A stretch of 32,223 bases of DNA from an uncultured Alphaproteobacteria bacterium. GTDB taxonomy: Bacteria > Pseudomonadota > Alphaproteobacteria > Methylaequorales > Methylaequoraceae. The notes under the pieces were generated by a model. That model ran no database searches, had not been told where the DNA came from, and saw only the letters and a list, made by a program, of their open reading frames with translations. Within the stretch, counting starts at the first letter, position 1, and each line of letters starts with the position of its first letter. The stretch lies in assembly GCA_902530985.1 (NCBI GenBank), contig CACACI010000013.1, forward strand, positions 1 to 32,223, read 5' to 3'. Of this stretch, positions 25,253 to 32,223 are shown piece by piece. The position numbers were made by a program, and so were the translations under genes.

Positions 25253-28200
25253 ATGACAAGCACAAATATAAGAAAATTATCTCATTCAGAGATGGATCTT
25301 TACAGAAAACCATTATTGCCTAAAACCTGGAGTTGTTTTCCTGTAGATAAAGATATTGATACTCAACAACTTAGAAAAATTCTTCAAAAGGATTTAGATA
25401 GTATAAGGTCTGGAGCAGAAAAGGATCCATTCTCTAATTCAATAACAATGCTTGCATTAGATATATCCAGAAGGTTGGAAAAAAATAAATTGAATTATTC
25501 GGCCTTGGAAGCATTAATTCAAAGGTTGGCTGTTGGTTCTTTTGGTCTGCGGGCAGATAGACTCAAATCGTATATGGGAACAACAGAAAAAAAAAAGAAT
25601 GTGGGAGCTATAACAAAAATTATACAATCTTTAGCTTTCAAAAAAAAAATTTTGTTATCTTTTGAAGAATTTAATCAAAAATTAGAAAAAGAAATTTTTG
25701 GTATTGTTCTTACAGCACATCCAACTTTTGGAATGACATATAATATGATGATTGAATTGGCAAAATTAGCAACATCAAAAAAAAATAATAAATTACTTAA
25801 GGATAAGGAATTAAAAGCAATTATAAAAGAGGTTTTTAAAACTGAACAAAGACCTGAAAAAAGCATAACTCTTAATTTTGAACACAATTTATCAATGAAT
25901 GCTTTAAAATTTTTACAACAATCATTGAGAACTTTTTATCGCATTATCTTAAGTGTAGCTAAGCAACTTTACCCTCAAAAATATTATAATATTAAGCCTC
26001 AGGTTTTAAGATTACATACTTGGGTTGGTTACGATGTCGATGGTAGAGGAGATATTTTTTGGAATGATAGCTTTGCTAAAAGACTTGAAGTCAAAATCGA
26101 ACAACTAATTATTTATAATGATAAGATTAATAATATTCTTAGAGATTCTAAAAGTAAAAATTTAAGACAAGAACTTACTAACATAAAAGATACTCTTACT
26201 GATTCAATTTCTCATAATTCCGAAGCCCTTAAAAAATTTTCACAAGAAGGTTTTGTAGATAATTTTAATTTAATTAAGAAAGTCTCAAACTTTTTACACA
26301 AAAATAAAAGTAAGTTGTTAACAAATACAAAGCCATTAATCTCTTCTCTCTCCAATTTAATTGAACGTATTAGAAAAAAAGAAATTATTGAAAATGATTT
26401 ATTATTAGATGATTTGATACTTCTTAAAATAGAGATAACAAACTTTGGTCTTGGTTTAGGTAGGACTCATTTAAGATTGAACGCCAACCAACTAAATAAT
26501 GCTATTTCAAAAGAGGTTGACCTTAGTGGTGACCCAAATGACCCGTCAAATAAAATAACCTACCTGAACATTATTTCTAGGATGATTGACGGAGTTAAAC
26601 CAGTAAAAATAAATTTTGGAAGTATTTTTGAAGAAAATATGAATGCAAGAAGATATTTCATGCTTACTAAACAAATTCTTAAATATATTGATGAAAATCA
26701 ATCTATTAGATTTTTGATTGCAGAATGCGACTATCCTTTAACTGTTATGACTGCATTATATTTCTCAAAGTTATTTGGTGTAGAAGAAAAAATTGATATA
26801 TCTCCACTTTTTGAAACTGAAAAAGGTATCGAAACGGGTCATGATTTAATTAAAACACTCCTAAGAAATAGTAACTTTAAGAAATATATTCTTGTTAGAA
26901 ACAAACTTACTGTTCAAACTGGTTTTTCAGATGCAGGTAGATATTTAGGTCAATCCGCGGCTGTACTTTCAATTGAAAATCTCCAAAGAAAAATTGCTAA
27001 AGCTTTGTATGATCAAAATATGACTGAAGTTAAGTTGTTAATCTTCAATACACATGGAGAGTCAATTGGTAGGGGAGGGCACCCTGTATCTTTATGTGAT
27101 CGTTTGAAATATGTAAATTGTAATTATACTAAAAAAAAACTTGCAGATTGGAATATTGATCTAATTCAAGAAATTAGTTTTCAAGGAGGAGATGGATATC
27201 AACATTTTATGAACCATGATTTGGCTTTCGCCTCGATATCAAGAATAATTGAATTTTGCTATAGTGTTCCTGGTATAGAGGATAAAGACCCTTTTTATGA
27301 ATCACCCGATTTTGGAATTGAATTTGTAAATACCATTAAGAATTTTAATACAGAGATCATGGATGATCCAAATTATGCAGCACTTTTGAATGTGTTCGGT
27401 TCAAACCTTACGCACGCAACTGGTTCGAGATCAGTTAAAAGACATGTTGATACCTCTATTAAAACCTTAGTTTATCACCCCAGTCAAACAAGAGCGATAC
27501 CCCAAAATTCAATATTACAGCAATTAGGTATGCTTGCTAACTCACTTGGAGGAATTGGACAATATTTGAGAAAAGATCCAAAGAAATTCATGAAATATTA
27601 TAATCATTCAGAGAGATTTAGGAGAATAATGGATATTGTCCAACATGCCTTTGCATATAGTGATATAGAAGTTTTGAAAGCCTACATAGACTGTTTTGAT
27701 CCAGGTATGTGGCTTTCATGGTCTACAAGAACGGCAGATTCTGAAAGAAGTGAAAATATGAAGGAAGTCGCTAATTTACTCGAGAAATTTGACGTGCATT
27801 GGAGATTACAAAAAGTTTATAGAAAGTTACATCAAGAGTATATGGATATTAGAAATTGGATACTCGGTCGAAAATTAAGAGGAAGAATTGCGGTAGGAAG
27901 AGGCCGAGTGATTGAAAAAGAAATAAGAGATGAATTATTACTAATGCATGGTATCAGAGTAGCAATCTTTCATGAGATATTTATGTTATCTGTTAGAATA
28001 CCTAAATTTAGTGACCAAGCAGGAACCTCTAGAGATGAAATAATTGCTAAACTTATAAGATTTGATATTTTCGATGCAGTTGGTACTTTAAGAAAGATTT
28101 TTCCTGCAGGAAAAATAAAGACATCAAATTCTGGTTTTTCTGATAAATCTAATTATGTTAGTGAAGGAAATATAAATTATACTAAAGAGGAGAAAAATAT

Positions 28201-28282
28201 ATTTCAAAAACTAGAAGCTCTTTATGAATGTGCAAAAAGGGTTAGCAATGGTATAACTCACTTTATTGGATCAGTTGGTTAA
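25253..28282 (+). CDS. ppc: Divergent phosphoenolpyruvate carboxylase family protein
   Basis: About 1009 aa from ATG 25253 (MTSTNIRKLSHSE), preferred over the ATG at 25205, which adds an unlikely Asn/Ile-rich leader. PEPC landmarks are recognisable in order: VLTAHPT (H equivalent to E. coli His138), HTWVGYDVDGRGD, SPLFET, TGFSDAGRYLG, IFNTHGESIGRGG, TGSRSVKR and TRAIP (equivalents of Arg699 and Arg713). Against canonical PEPC, FHGRGGSIGRGG has become FNTHGESIGRGG, losing the His579 and Arg581 equivalents; SDSAKDAG has become SDAGRYLG, replacing Lys546 by Arg; and the C-terminal NTG is absent (FIGSVG). It could be an active lineage variant, a changed specificity, or inactive. Numbering is from memory of the E. 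coli enzyme. Confidence 0.75.
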   Translation: MTSTNIRKLSHSEMDLYRKPLLPKTWSCFPVDKDIDTQQLRKILQKDLDSIRSGAEKDPFSNSITMLALDISRRLEKNKLNYSALEALIQRLAVGSFGLRADRLKSYMGTTEKKKNVGAITKIIQSLAFKKKILLSFEEFNQKLEKEIFGIVLTAHPTFGMTYNMMIELAKLATSKKNNKLLKDKELKAIIKEVFKTEQRPEKSITLNFEHNLSMNALKFLQQSLRTFYRIILSVAKQLYPQKYYNIKPQVLRLHTWVGYDVDGRGDIFWNDSFAKRLEVKIEQLIIYNDKINNILRDSKSKNLRQELTNIKDTLTDSISHNSEALKKFSQEGFVDNFNLIKKVSNFLHKNKSKLLTNTKPLISSLSNLIERIRKKEIIENDLLLDDLILLKIEITNFGLGLGRTHLRLNANQLNNAISKEVDLSGDPNDPSNKITYLNIISRMIDGVKPVKINFGSIFEENMNARRYFMLTKQILKYIDENQSIRFLIAECDYPLTVMTALYFSKLFGVEEKIDISPLFETEKGIETGHDLIKTLLRNSNFKKYILVRNKLTVQTGFSDAGRYLGQSAAVLSIENLQRKIAKALYDQNMTEVKLLIFNTHGESIGRGGHPVSLCDRLKYVNCNYTKKKLADWNIDLIQEISFQGGDGYQHFMNHDLAFASISRIIEFCYSVPGIEDKDPFYESPDFGIEFVNTIKNFNTEIMDDPNYAALLNVFGSNLTHATGSRSVKRHVDTSIKTLVYHPSQTRAIPQNSILQQLGMLANSLGGIGQYLRKDPKKFMKYYNHSERFRRIMDIVQHAFAYSDIEVLKAYIDCFDPGMWLSWSTRTADSERSENMKEVANLLEKFDVHWRLQKVYRKLHQEYMDIRNWILGRKLRGRIAVGRGRVIEKEIRDELLLMHGIRVAIFHEIFMLSVRIPKFSDQAGTSRDEIIAKLIRFDIFDAVGTLRKIFPAGKIKTSNSGFSDKSNYVSEGNINYTKEEKNIFQKLEALYECAKRVSNGITHFIGSVG

Positions 28283-29196
28283 TCTTTTTTTTTATTTTTT
28301 GAATTTAAATGTTCCTCAATTGCACCAATATCTTTGTCTGAGAGATTAAGTTTTTCTGATAATAATTTTAATTCCTCTCTTTCTTTATGATCTATAACGT
28401 CGTCTTCTAACATAAATTTTAATTTATCTTCATATTTTTTTTGATTTCTTCTTGTAAACTCTGTAAATGCTGAAGCCATTATTCCTGCTGGCAAAGCAAC
28501 TGTTCCAATACCTAAAATTATACTTATTGAGCCAAACATTTTACCTATAGGAGTAATAGGATAAACATCGCCATATCCAACTGTTGTAAGAGTTACTAAG
28601 GCCCACCACATAGAGTGTGGAATACTTCCAAATTTTTCTGGTTGTACATCTTTTTCAACTAAATACATTCCACTTGAAACAATAATTAGTGCTATGAATA
28701 ATAAAAAGAATGCAGCACCGAATGATCTTCTTTGATCCCATAGCACAGATATTAGACTATTAATGGAACCTGAGTATCTTGAAAATTTTAAAAGTCTAAC
28801 AATTCTTAATGCTCTGATAAAGCGTAAATCAATCGAAGGTATAAACAAGGCTATCAAACTAGGTAAAATTGCAATAGCATCAATGATAGCTCCAAAACTA
28901 AACACATAATTTATTCTTTGATCAAAATCACTTACATTTTTATTTTTTTCAGTTACACACGACCAAAGTCTTGTAAAATATTCGATTGTAAATATAAAAA
29001 CTGAAAAATATTCAAAATAAGTAAAAATAATTTCAAATTTATTGTAAATAGAATCAACTGTTTCCAAAATAACTGAGAAAACATTTAATGTTATCAATGT
29101 GAGTAGAAAAAGATCAACAGCTTTGCTTAAAAAATCTTTTTCTTCGCCTGGTTCAAGTAACTCCCAACATCTAGATCTTATTTTTATATAATTAAT
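28279..29196 (-). CDS. Voltage-gated-type potassium channel, probable AUU start
   Basis: Six membrane segments. S4 carries LRFIRALRIVRLLKFSR, the pore holds TLTTVGYGDVYP (K+ selectivity filter), and a soluble tail has DDVIDHKEREELKLLSEKLNLSDKDIGAIEEHL. The track start (TTG 29097) lies in mid-S1. In frame upstream, to the TAG at 29215, the sequence reads RSRCWELLEPGEEKDFLSKAVDLFLLTLITLNV, the normal N-terminus of this channel family. No ATG, GTG or TTG exists there, but an ATT at 29196-29194 follows AGGAG with a 7-nt spacer. An AUU start gives 305 aa. The stop shares TTAA with the convergent PEPC-like gene. Confidence 0.85.
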   Translation of the reverse strand: MNYIKIRSRCWELLEPGEEKDFLSKAVDLFLLTLITLNVFSVILETVDSIYNKFEIIFTYFEYFSVFIFTIEYFTRLWSCVTEKNKNVSDFDQRINYVFSFGAIIDAIAILPSLIALFIPSIDLRFIRALRIVRLLKFSRYSGSINSLISVLWDQRRSFGAAFFLLFIALIIVSSGMYLVEKDVQPEKFGSIPHSMWWALVTLTTVGYGDVYPITPIGKMFGSISIILGIGTVALPAGIMASAFTEFTRRNQKKYEDKLKFMLEDDVIDHKEREELKLLSEKLNLSDKDIGAIEEHLNSKNKKKD

Positions 29197-29203
29197 ATTC
29201 TTA

Positions 29204-29208
29204 CTCCT
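29204..29208 (-). promoter_or_regulatory. Shine-Dalgarno for the AUU start
   Basis: The minus strand reads TAG AACTCC AGGAG TAAGAAT ATT AAT. AGGAG lies 7 nt before the ATT codon, ideal spacing, and just after the stop of the upstream small gene. Few genes here have a core this good, which supports initiation at the non-standard codon. Confidence 0.65.
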
Positions 29209-29214
29209 GGAGTT

Positions 29215-29502
29215 CTATTTCTTAGGGCATGTGATTTCTTTTTGACAAGTATTGCCAGGAGAACCCAAATATATTTCTTTATCCTTTGCTCCCTTTTTTT
29301 GTGATTGGTAGGTACAAACCACGTCACCAGGAACTTTTTTTTCACTTTTCAATCTACATTTCGGTTGTATTACTATTCTTTTTCTTCTGTCAAAAGTACC
29401 TTCTTCTGGGGCATAAGTTCTACCTTTGGATTTTGGTAAAGATTCCAGTAAAGTTGGTGTTAAAATAACTGAGATTAAAATAAGATTAAGAATCTTCCTC
29501 AT
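29215..29502 (-). CDS. Small secreted four-cysteine protein, unknown
   Basis: The preferred start is ATG 29502 (MRKILNLILISVILTPTLLES), giving 95 aa with a signal peptide; the track's longer form from 29595 begins with a poor N-terminus read from the upstream gene. The mature part is basic and has four cysteines in two pairs: QPKCRLK...VVCTYQSQKKG and GNTCQKEITCPKK, probably two disulfides. It overlaps the upstream 80-aa gene by 17 bp, and its stop lies in the same frame 18 bp before the AUU start of the channel. No family recognised. It is a candidate periplasmic or exported peptide. Confidence 0.65.
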   Translation of the reverse strand: MRKILNLILISVILTPTLLESLPKSKGRTYAPEEGTFDRRKRIVIQPKCRLKSEKKVPGDVVCTYQSQKKGAKDKEIYLGSPGNTCQKEITCPKK

Positions 29503-29728
29503 TTGAATTTTCTTTACTCTCTGCATTTTCATCATCTTTTTTAGGTTCATCAGTTCCAGGAAGGTAAGCTGTTCCTTGTATAGACTTTGCAACAAATTTA
29601 TTCATTAATATTTCTGAATTTTTGACATAATCCTCAAGTCCTTCTTGCAGAATTTTTTCAGCATCTTCTTTATCTTTTGCATCAATCTCAGCAACACCAT
29701 CTATGATCCAGTGTACCTTAAAAATCAT
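29486..29728 (-). CDS. Small acidic-tailed protein, unknown
   Basis: An 80-aa soluble protein. The N-terminal part (MIFKVHWIIDGVAEIDAKDKEDAEKILQEGLEDYV) looks like a small alpha/beta domain; SIQGTAYLPGTDEP follows, then a low-complexity acidic tail (KKDDENAESKENSNEEDS). No signal peptide. The start overlaps the upstream Sel1 gene's stop (ATGA), so translation is coupled. It looks like a conserved hypothetical with an unknown role. Confidence 0.7.
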   Translation of the reverse strand: MIFKVHWIIDGVAEIDAKDKEDAEKILQEGLEDYVKNSEILMNKFVAKSIQGTAYLPGTDEPKKDDENAESKENSNEEDS

Positions 29729-30375
29729 TTTTCTTCCTTTTTTAAATTAAAATACACATCTTTAGTATATATCTCATTAGCTTGTTGCTGAATATCTAAA
29801 ATTTTTTTTTTTTCAATTAGTTCTCCAACTCTATCTCTAATTTTCATTGCTTTATAAACTCCTGCACTTACAGATACAGAATACCACAAGTATGATTTTT
29901 CAAAATCTATTTCTGGAGAAATTTTTTCATACCAATAACCTAACTTGAATGCTGCAATCTCATCATTTTTTTCAACATAATCATTTTCTAAAATTTCTGG
30001 AATAATCTTAGAAATTTTTATAAACTCTTCCTCATCTAATTTAGCTTCTATATTTTTAATTTTTTTTAAACATTTTTTATTACCATTCAAGCTACATAAC
30101 CAGGTATATTGCAATGATTTACTAAAATCTTGAACTGTACCAATTCCTTCATAATACATATTTGCTAAATTATAAATTGCATCAATATTGCCTTTTTCTG
30201 ATAAATTAAAAAAAACAACAAATGATTTTTTAAACTCTCCATTATCATAGAAGTTAACACCACTTTTATAATAACTTTCATCACTCAGGTTAGGTTCAGT
30301 AATATTTTTATGATCTTCAGCAAATACTAGGAAGGTTGATAGATTAAGAATAATTATAAAAAAAAATTTTTTCAC
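29725..30375 (-). CDS. Secreted Sel1/TPR-repeat protein
   Basis: A 216-aa protein with a signal peptide (MKKFFFIIILNLSTFLVFA, cleavage expected before EDH). Helical repeats follow: SGVNFYDNGEFKKSFVVFFNLSEKGNIDAIYNLANMYYEGIGTVQDFSKSLQYTWL is a clear Sel1-type repeat, and AAFKLGYWYEKISPEIDFEKSYLWYSVSVSAG a second. Such proteins scaffold periplasmic interactions. It overlaps both neighbours by 4 bp (ATGA), placing it in one coupled operon with the NHLP-like protein upstream and the 80-aa protein downstream. Confidence 0.75.
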   Translation of the reverse strand: MKKFFFIIILNLSTFLVFAEDHKNITEPNLSDESYYKSGVNFYDNGEFKKSFVVFFNLSEKGNIDAIYNLANMYYEGIGTVQDFSKSLQYTWLCSLNGNKKCLKKIKNIEAKLDEEEFIKISKIIPEILENDYVEKNDEIAAFKLGYWYEKISPEIDFEKSYLWYSVSVSAGVYKAMKIRDRVGELIEKKKILDIQQQANEIYTKDVYFNLKKEEK

Positions 30376-30761
30376 CTTCCAGCCATCATTATTAACTGTA
30401 AATATAGAATTCTAAGTCTAAATTTTGATTTTGGTCTTTGTTCGTAAACAACAATTCTAGGTCTATCAGAGTTTGGCTTTTGAAATTCTATATGCATATC
30501 TTCTGGAAGGTATACACCATTAAATTCTAAAGTTTTTTGTGGGTCTTGCTCAAATTGTTCTTTAAAATTTGAATCAATCCAAATTCTTGCCAGAACGCGA
30601 CCTAAAATATCTGGTAAAAACTTCCTTACTTCAGCTCTATTCTTTAGATGATGCAATTTTTGAGTTATATCAATAGAATTAACTTTTTCTTGATTTACTT
30701 TAATAACATCATTTGATTTAGTTTTAACCGGCAAATTTTGTTGTTTATTTTTCATATCCAT
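30372..30761 (-). CDS. NHLP-like small protein (nitrile hydratase leader-like)
   Basis: A 129-aa protein. Residues 50-95 (PDILGRVLARIWIDSNFKEQFEQDPQKTLEFNGVYLPEDMHIEF) resemble the nitrile hydratase alpha N-terminal/NHLP fold: ARxWxDxxFxxxxxxDPxxxLxxxGVxLPxxxxIxF. In NHLP RiPP precursors that domain is a leader and the tail is the core. Here the tail RPKSKFRLRILYLQLIMMAGR is basic and hydrophobic and ends just after an AG, with no obvious core. No maturase or transporter is in the window, so the protein may instead be a free-standing NHLP-fold protein. It heads a tightly coupled operon. The resemblance is judged by eye. Confidence 0.55.
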   Translation of the reverse strand: MDMKNKQQNLPVKTKSNDVIKVNQEKVNSIDITQKLHHLKNRAEVRKFLPDILGRVLARIWIDSNFKEQFEQDPQKTLEFNGVYLPEDMHIEFQKPNSDRPRIVVYEQRPKSKFRLRILYLQLIMMAGR

Positions 30762-30838
30762 TTTTACTATATATCTAAATCCAAGATGAAAATAAATAAT
30801 TTATTAAAATTATAATATTATTTGTCGTTTAAGTTATT

Positions 30839-31111
30839 ATGAATCAAAAGCCAAATATCATAAAGTTCCCTTGTGTAGTTGATAAACGAAAAAGAAAAAT
30901 GGTTGAAATAAGGGATGAAATTGAAAGAATGTTGACGAGATTTGCAATTGATCAAGAAGATTTATGGGCTGTGGCACTTGCAGCAGGTAGATTTGCATCA
31001 ATCAACTTAGAAAAGTTTGATGGTGAGGAACAAACAATCAATTTCTTTAAAAATTGTATAGATACTCAGAAGCAATACGAATTAACCAGAAATTCTTCCA
31101 ACATTACCTGA
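30839..31111 (+). CDS. Small conserved-looking protein, unknown
   Basis: A 90-aa, soluble, mainly helical protein (MVEIRDEIERMLTRFAIDQEDLWAVALAAGRFASINLEKF) after a short N-terminal stretch NIIKFPCVVDKRKRK. It is divergent from the NHLP-like gene across a 77-bp gap that contains a TATAAT at 30811-30816, about 22 bp before the ATG. The C-terminus overlaps the convergent bactofilin gene by 30 bp. No family is recognised. Confidence 0.6.
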   Translation: MNQKPNIIKFPCVVDKRKRKMVEIRDEIERMLTRFAIDQEDLWAVALAAGRFASINLEKFDGEEQTINFFKNCIDTQKQYELTRNSSNIT

Positions 31112-31399
31112 GATTTGAGCCCCAGTATCCACAGAAAGTGAATTAGTTTTTAGTTTACCATCAATAACACCTTTATTTGAAACTTCTAATAAATCTGCCG
31201 TAATATCACCATCTACTTTTCCTTCTACCTTTAGATGTTCAGCATTTATATTACCGTTGAATAAAGCAGTTGGTTCAACTATAACAGATCTAGCAACTAC
31301 ATTACCTTTGAAGTGACCAGCTATTACAACCTGTCCATCTTTTGATTCAAGTGAACCTTCCATTAGAAGGTCTTTATTTATATAAGTTATATCACTCAC
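31082..31399 (-). CDS. Bactofilin family protein (third)
   Basis: A 105-aa protein made almost wholly of the DUF583 beta-helical bactofilin domain: hydrophobic and glycine residues alternate in rungs (VVIAGHFKGNVVA, FNGNINAEHLKVEGKVDGDI, VDTGAQISGNV). Bactofilins polymerise without nucleotides at the inner membrane and organise cell shape or wall enzymes. The start is GTG 31399 with AGGAG at 31411-31407, 7 nt upstream. It ends inside the convergent 90-aa gene. It is the shortest of three tandem bactofilins, without long tails. Confidence 0.88.
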   Translation of the reverse strand: MSDITYINKDLLMEGSLESKDGQVVIAGHFKGNVVARSVIVEPTALFNGNINAEHLKVEGKVDGDITADLLEVSNKGVIDGKLKTNSLSVDTGAQISGNVGRISG

Positions 31400-31406
31400 T
31401 TTTAAT

Positions 31407-31411
31407 CTCCT
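31407..31411 (-). promoter_or_regulatory. Shine-Dalgarno deciding the GTG start of the third bactofilin
   Basis: The minus strand reads TAGGAGATTAAAAGTG. The AGGAG core, 7 nt before GTG 31399, selects that codon as the start of MSDITYINKD. Confidence 0.6.
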
Positions 31412-31419
31412 AATAGCTA

Positions 31420-31788
31420 TTAATCTTCAGAACTCTCATCATCAGAATTTTTTTTATTTTTAAGTTTTTTTTCATCCCAGTTGTGAATAATCTTGCAGTT
31501 TAGTGCTGCACCTCTATCCATTTGAAGAGATTTATAATTAATCTCACCAGTAATAACACAAGAATCAGTTAACCATACTGAATCTGCTTTAATTTTTCCT
31601 TGGTAATTACCTGAAATAACAACAAGTTCTGAAATTATTGAACCTTCAAGTGAGGCAGCTTTTCCAAGAGTTACTTTTTCAGATTTAATATCAGCTTCCA
31701 CTCTCCCATTGATTTCAATTGTTGAAGCATTTGATATTTTACCTTTAAAAATTGCACCCTTACCTATTATTGATTGATTATCTGCCAT
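31420..31788 (-). CDS. Bactofilin family protein (second)
   Basis: A 122-aa bactofilin core (GKGAIFKGKISNASTIEINGRVEADIKSEKVTLGKAASLEGSI and VVISGNYQGKIKADSV) with a hydrophilic Lys/Glu/Asp-rich tail (KKLKNKKNSDDESSED) after a LNCKIIHNWDEK segment. The domain forms the same beta-helical filament fold as its neighbours. It begins 3 bp after the preceding bactofilin stop, with an AGGGG-type Shine-Dalgarno inside that gene's end. A heteropolymer with its neighbours is plausible. Confidence 0.88.
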   Translation of the reverse strand: MADNQSIIGKGAIFKGKISNASTIEINGRVEADIKSEKVTLGKAASLEGSIISELVVISGNYQGKIKADSVWLTDSCVITGEINYKSLQMDRGAALNCKIIHNWDEKKLKNKKNSDDESSED

Positions 31789-31791
31789 GCA

Positions 31792-32190
31792 TTAAGTCCC
31801 CTTTGATTTTTTAATAGTTTGCTTATCCTTAACTTTTTCTTTTTCAAGACCTCTAAATAATTGAACCTCTAATTTTGCGCCTGGTTGAGCTCTTAGATTG
31901 TTGTAATACATATTACCCTTAATGTTAGCAGCTGACTCTATTGCAAGTGAATCTGCAAAAACGTCTCCTTGAAAATTTCCTCCAATGATACATTCAAATG
32001 CTTTAATATTTCCTCTCAAATTTCCTTCAGATGATATACTCATATTTTCGCATTCGATGTTTCCTTTAACTTTTCCTTTTAAAACTAAATTACCACTACA
32101 TTTTATGTTACCACTAATTTGCATTTCTGTTCCAATCACACTTGATGAATTGGATGATTTTGAAGGTTTATCGGAATCTCTGGAAAACAT
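31792..32190 (-). CDS. Bactofilin family protein (first)
   Basis: A 132-aa bactofilin with a short Ser/Lys-rich N-terminal tail (MFSRDSDKPSKSSNSSSVIG), a beta-helical core (MQISGNIKCSGNLVLKGKVKGNIECENMSISSEGNLRGNIKAFECIIGGNFQGDVFADSL), and a basic C-terminal tail (EKEKVKDKQTIKKSKGT). The AQPGAKLEVQLF motif near the core end is typical of alphaproteobacterial bactofilins. It is the first of three in the minus-strand unit; the promoter lies at or beyond the right window edge, where a further gene such as an M23 peptidase could be upstream. Confidence 0.9.
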   Translation of the reverse strand: MFSRDSDKPSKSSNSSSVIGTEMQISGNIKCSGNLVLKGKVKGNIECENMSISSEGNLRGNIKAFECIIGGNFQGDVFADSLAIESAANIKGNMYYNNLRAQPGAKLEVQLFRGLEKEKVKDKQTIKKSKGT

Positions 32191-32223
32191 CTTAAGGACA
32201 CTGCAATAATTTTGCCAATATTT

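Noticed and set aside
29286-29468. Plus-strand 60-aa ORF opposite the four-Cys secreted gene
   Set aside because: It is antisense to a gene with a signal peptide and coupled start; its hydrophobic content reflects Lys codons on the other strand.
30811-30816. TATAAT as promoter of the 90-aa gene
   Set aside because: A perfect -10 match, but no -35 at 16-18 bp, and such hexamers are frequent in this base composition; mentioned only under the gene.
1-32223. tRNA, rRNA, CRISPR, insertion sequences or phage genes
   Set aside because: No clover-leaf-sized GC-richer patch, regular repeats, transposase or phage motifs were seen; intergenic space is too small for most of them.

Overview
The window is very A+T rich (by eye well over two thirds A+T) and extremely compact. 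Genes are separated by a few bases or overlap, and no gene-free stretch exceeds 300 bp; the longest, about 195 bp, lies after the first gene. The gene set (an ELM1-family protein, bactofilins, an LpxL-type acyltransferase, a lipid-A-type PAP2 phosphatase, AmpG, FkbM methyltransferase, egtB/egtD) suggests a streamlined Gram-negative, most likely a marine alphaproteobacterium of SAR11-like or related low-GC type. That assignment is inference from content and base composition. I see no rRNA, tRNA, CRISPR, insertion sequence or phage genes.

Region 1 (1-14256) is a surface-glycan island. It holds a 5'-truncated GT-B-like protein, three asparagine-synthase family proteins (one lacking the N-terminal Cys nucleophile), four other glycosyltransferase-type proteins, a FkbM methyltransferase, a multi-pass GT-C-like membrane protein and a holo-ACP synthase. 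The likely role is assembly and decoration (amidation, methylation) of an O-antigen or capsule-like glycan.

Region 2 (14331-19711) continues on the same strand with egtB-egtD-egtE (ergothioneine from histidine, stop/start overlaps), then a PsiE-like protein, a PAP2 phosphatase of LpxE/F type and an ELM1-family protein.

Region 3 (19708-28282) is a patchwork of short, alternating-strand units: LpxL-like acyltransferase with a divergent SUMT (cobA), a lone MlaF-like ABC ATPase, a small secreted unknown, AmpG, a GST plus ferredoxin-NADP reductase pair, and a large, strongly divergent phosphoenolpyruvate-carboxylase-family protein with altered active-site residues.

Region 4 (28279-32190) holds a minus-strand run ordered as: an NHLP-like (nitrile hydratase leader peptide-like) small protein, a Sel1-repeat secreted protein, an 80-aa conserved-looking small protein, a secreted four-cysteine small protein, and a voltage-gated-type K+ channel whose real start appears to be AUU behind a good Shine-Dalgarno. 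A divergent 90-aa unknown and three tandem bactofilins follow. The NHLP-like run, the altered PEPC homologue and the AUU-started channel are the parts most worth following up.

Several convergent gene pairs share a palindromic TTAA or TTAATTAA that supplies both stop codons, leaving no room for conventional terminators between them.
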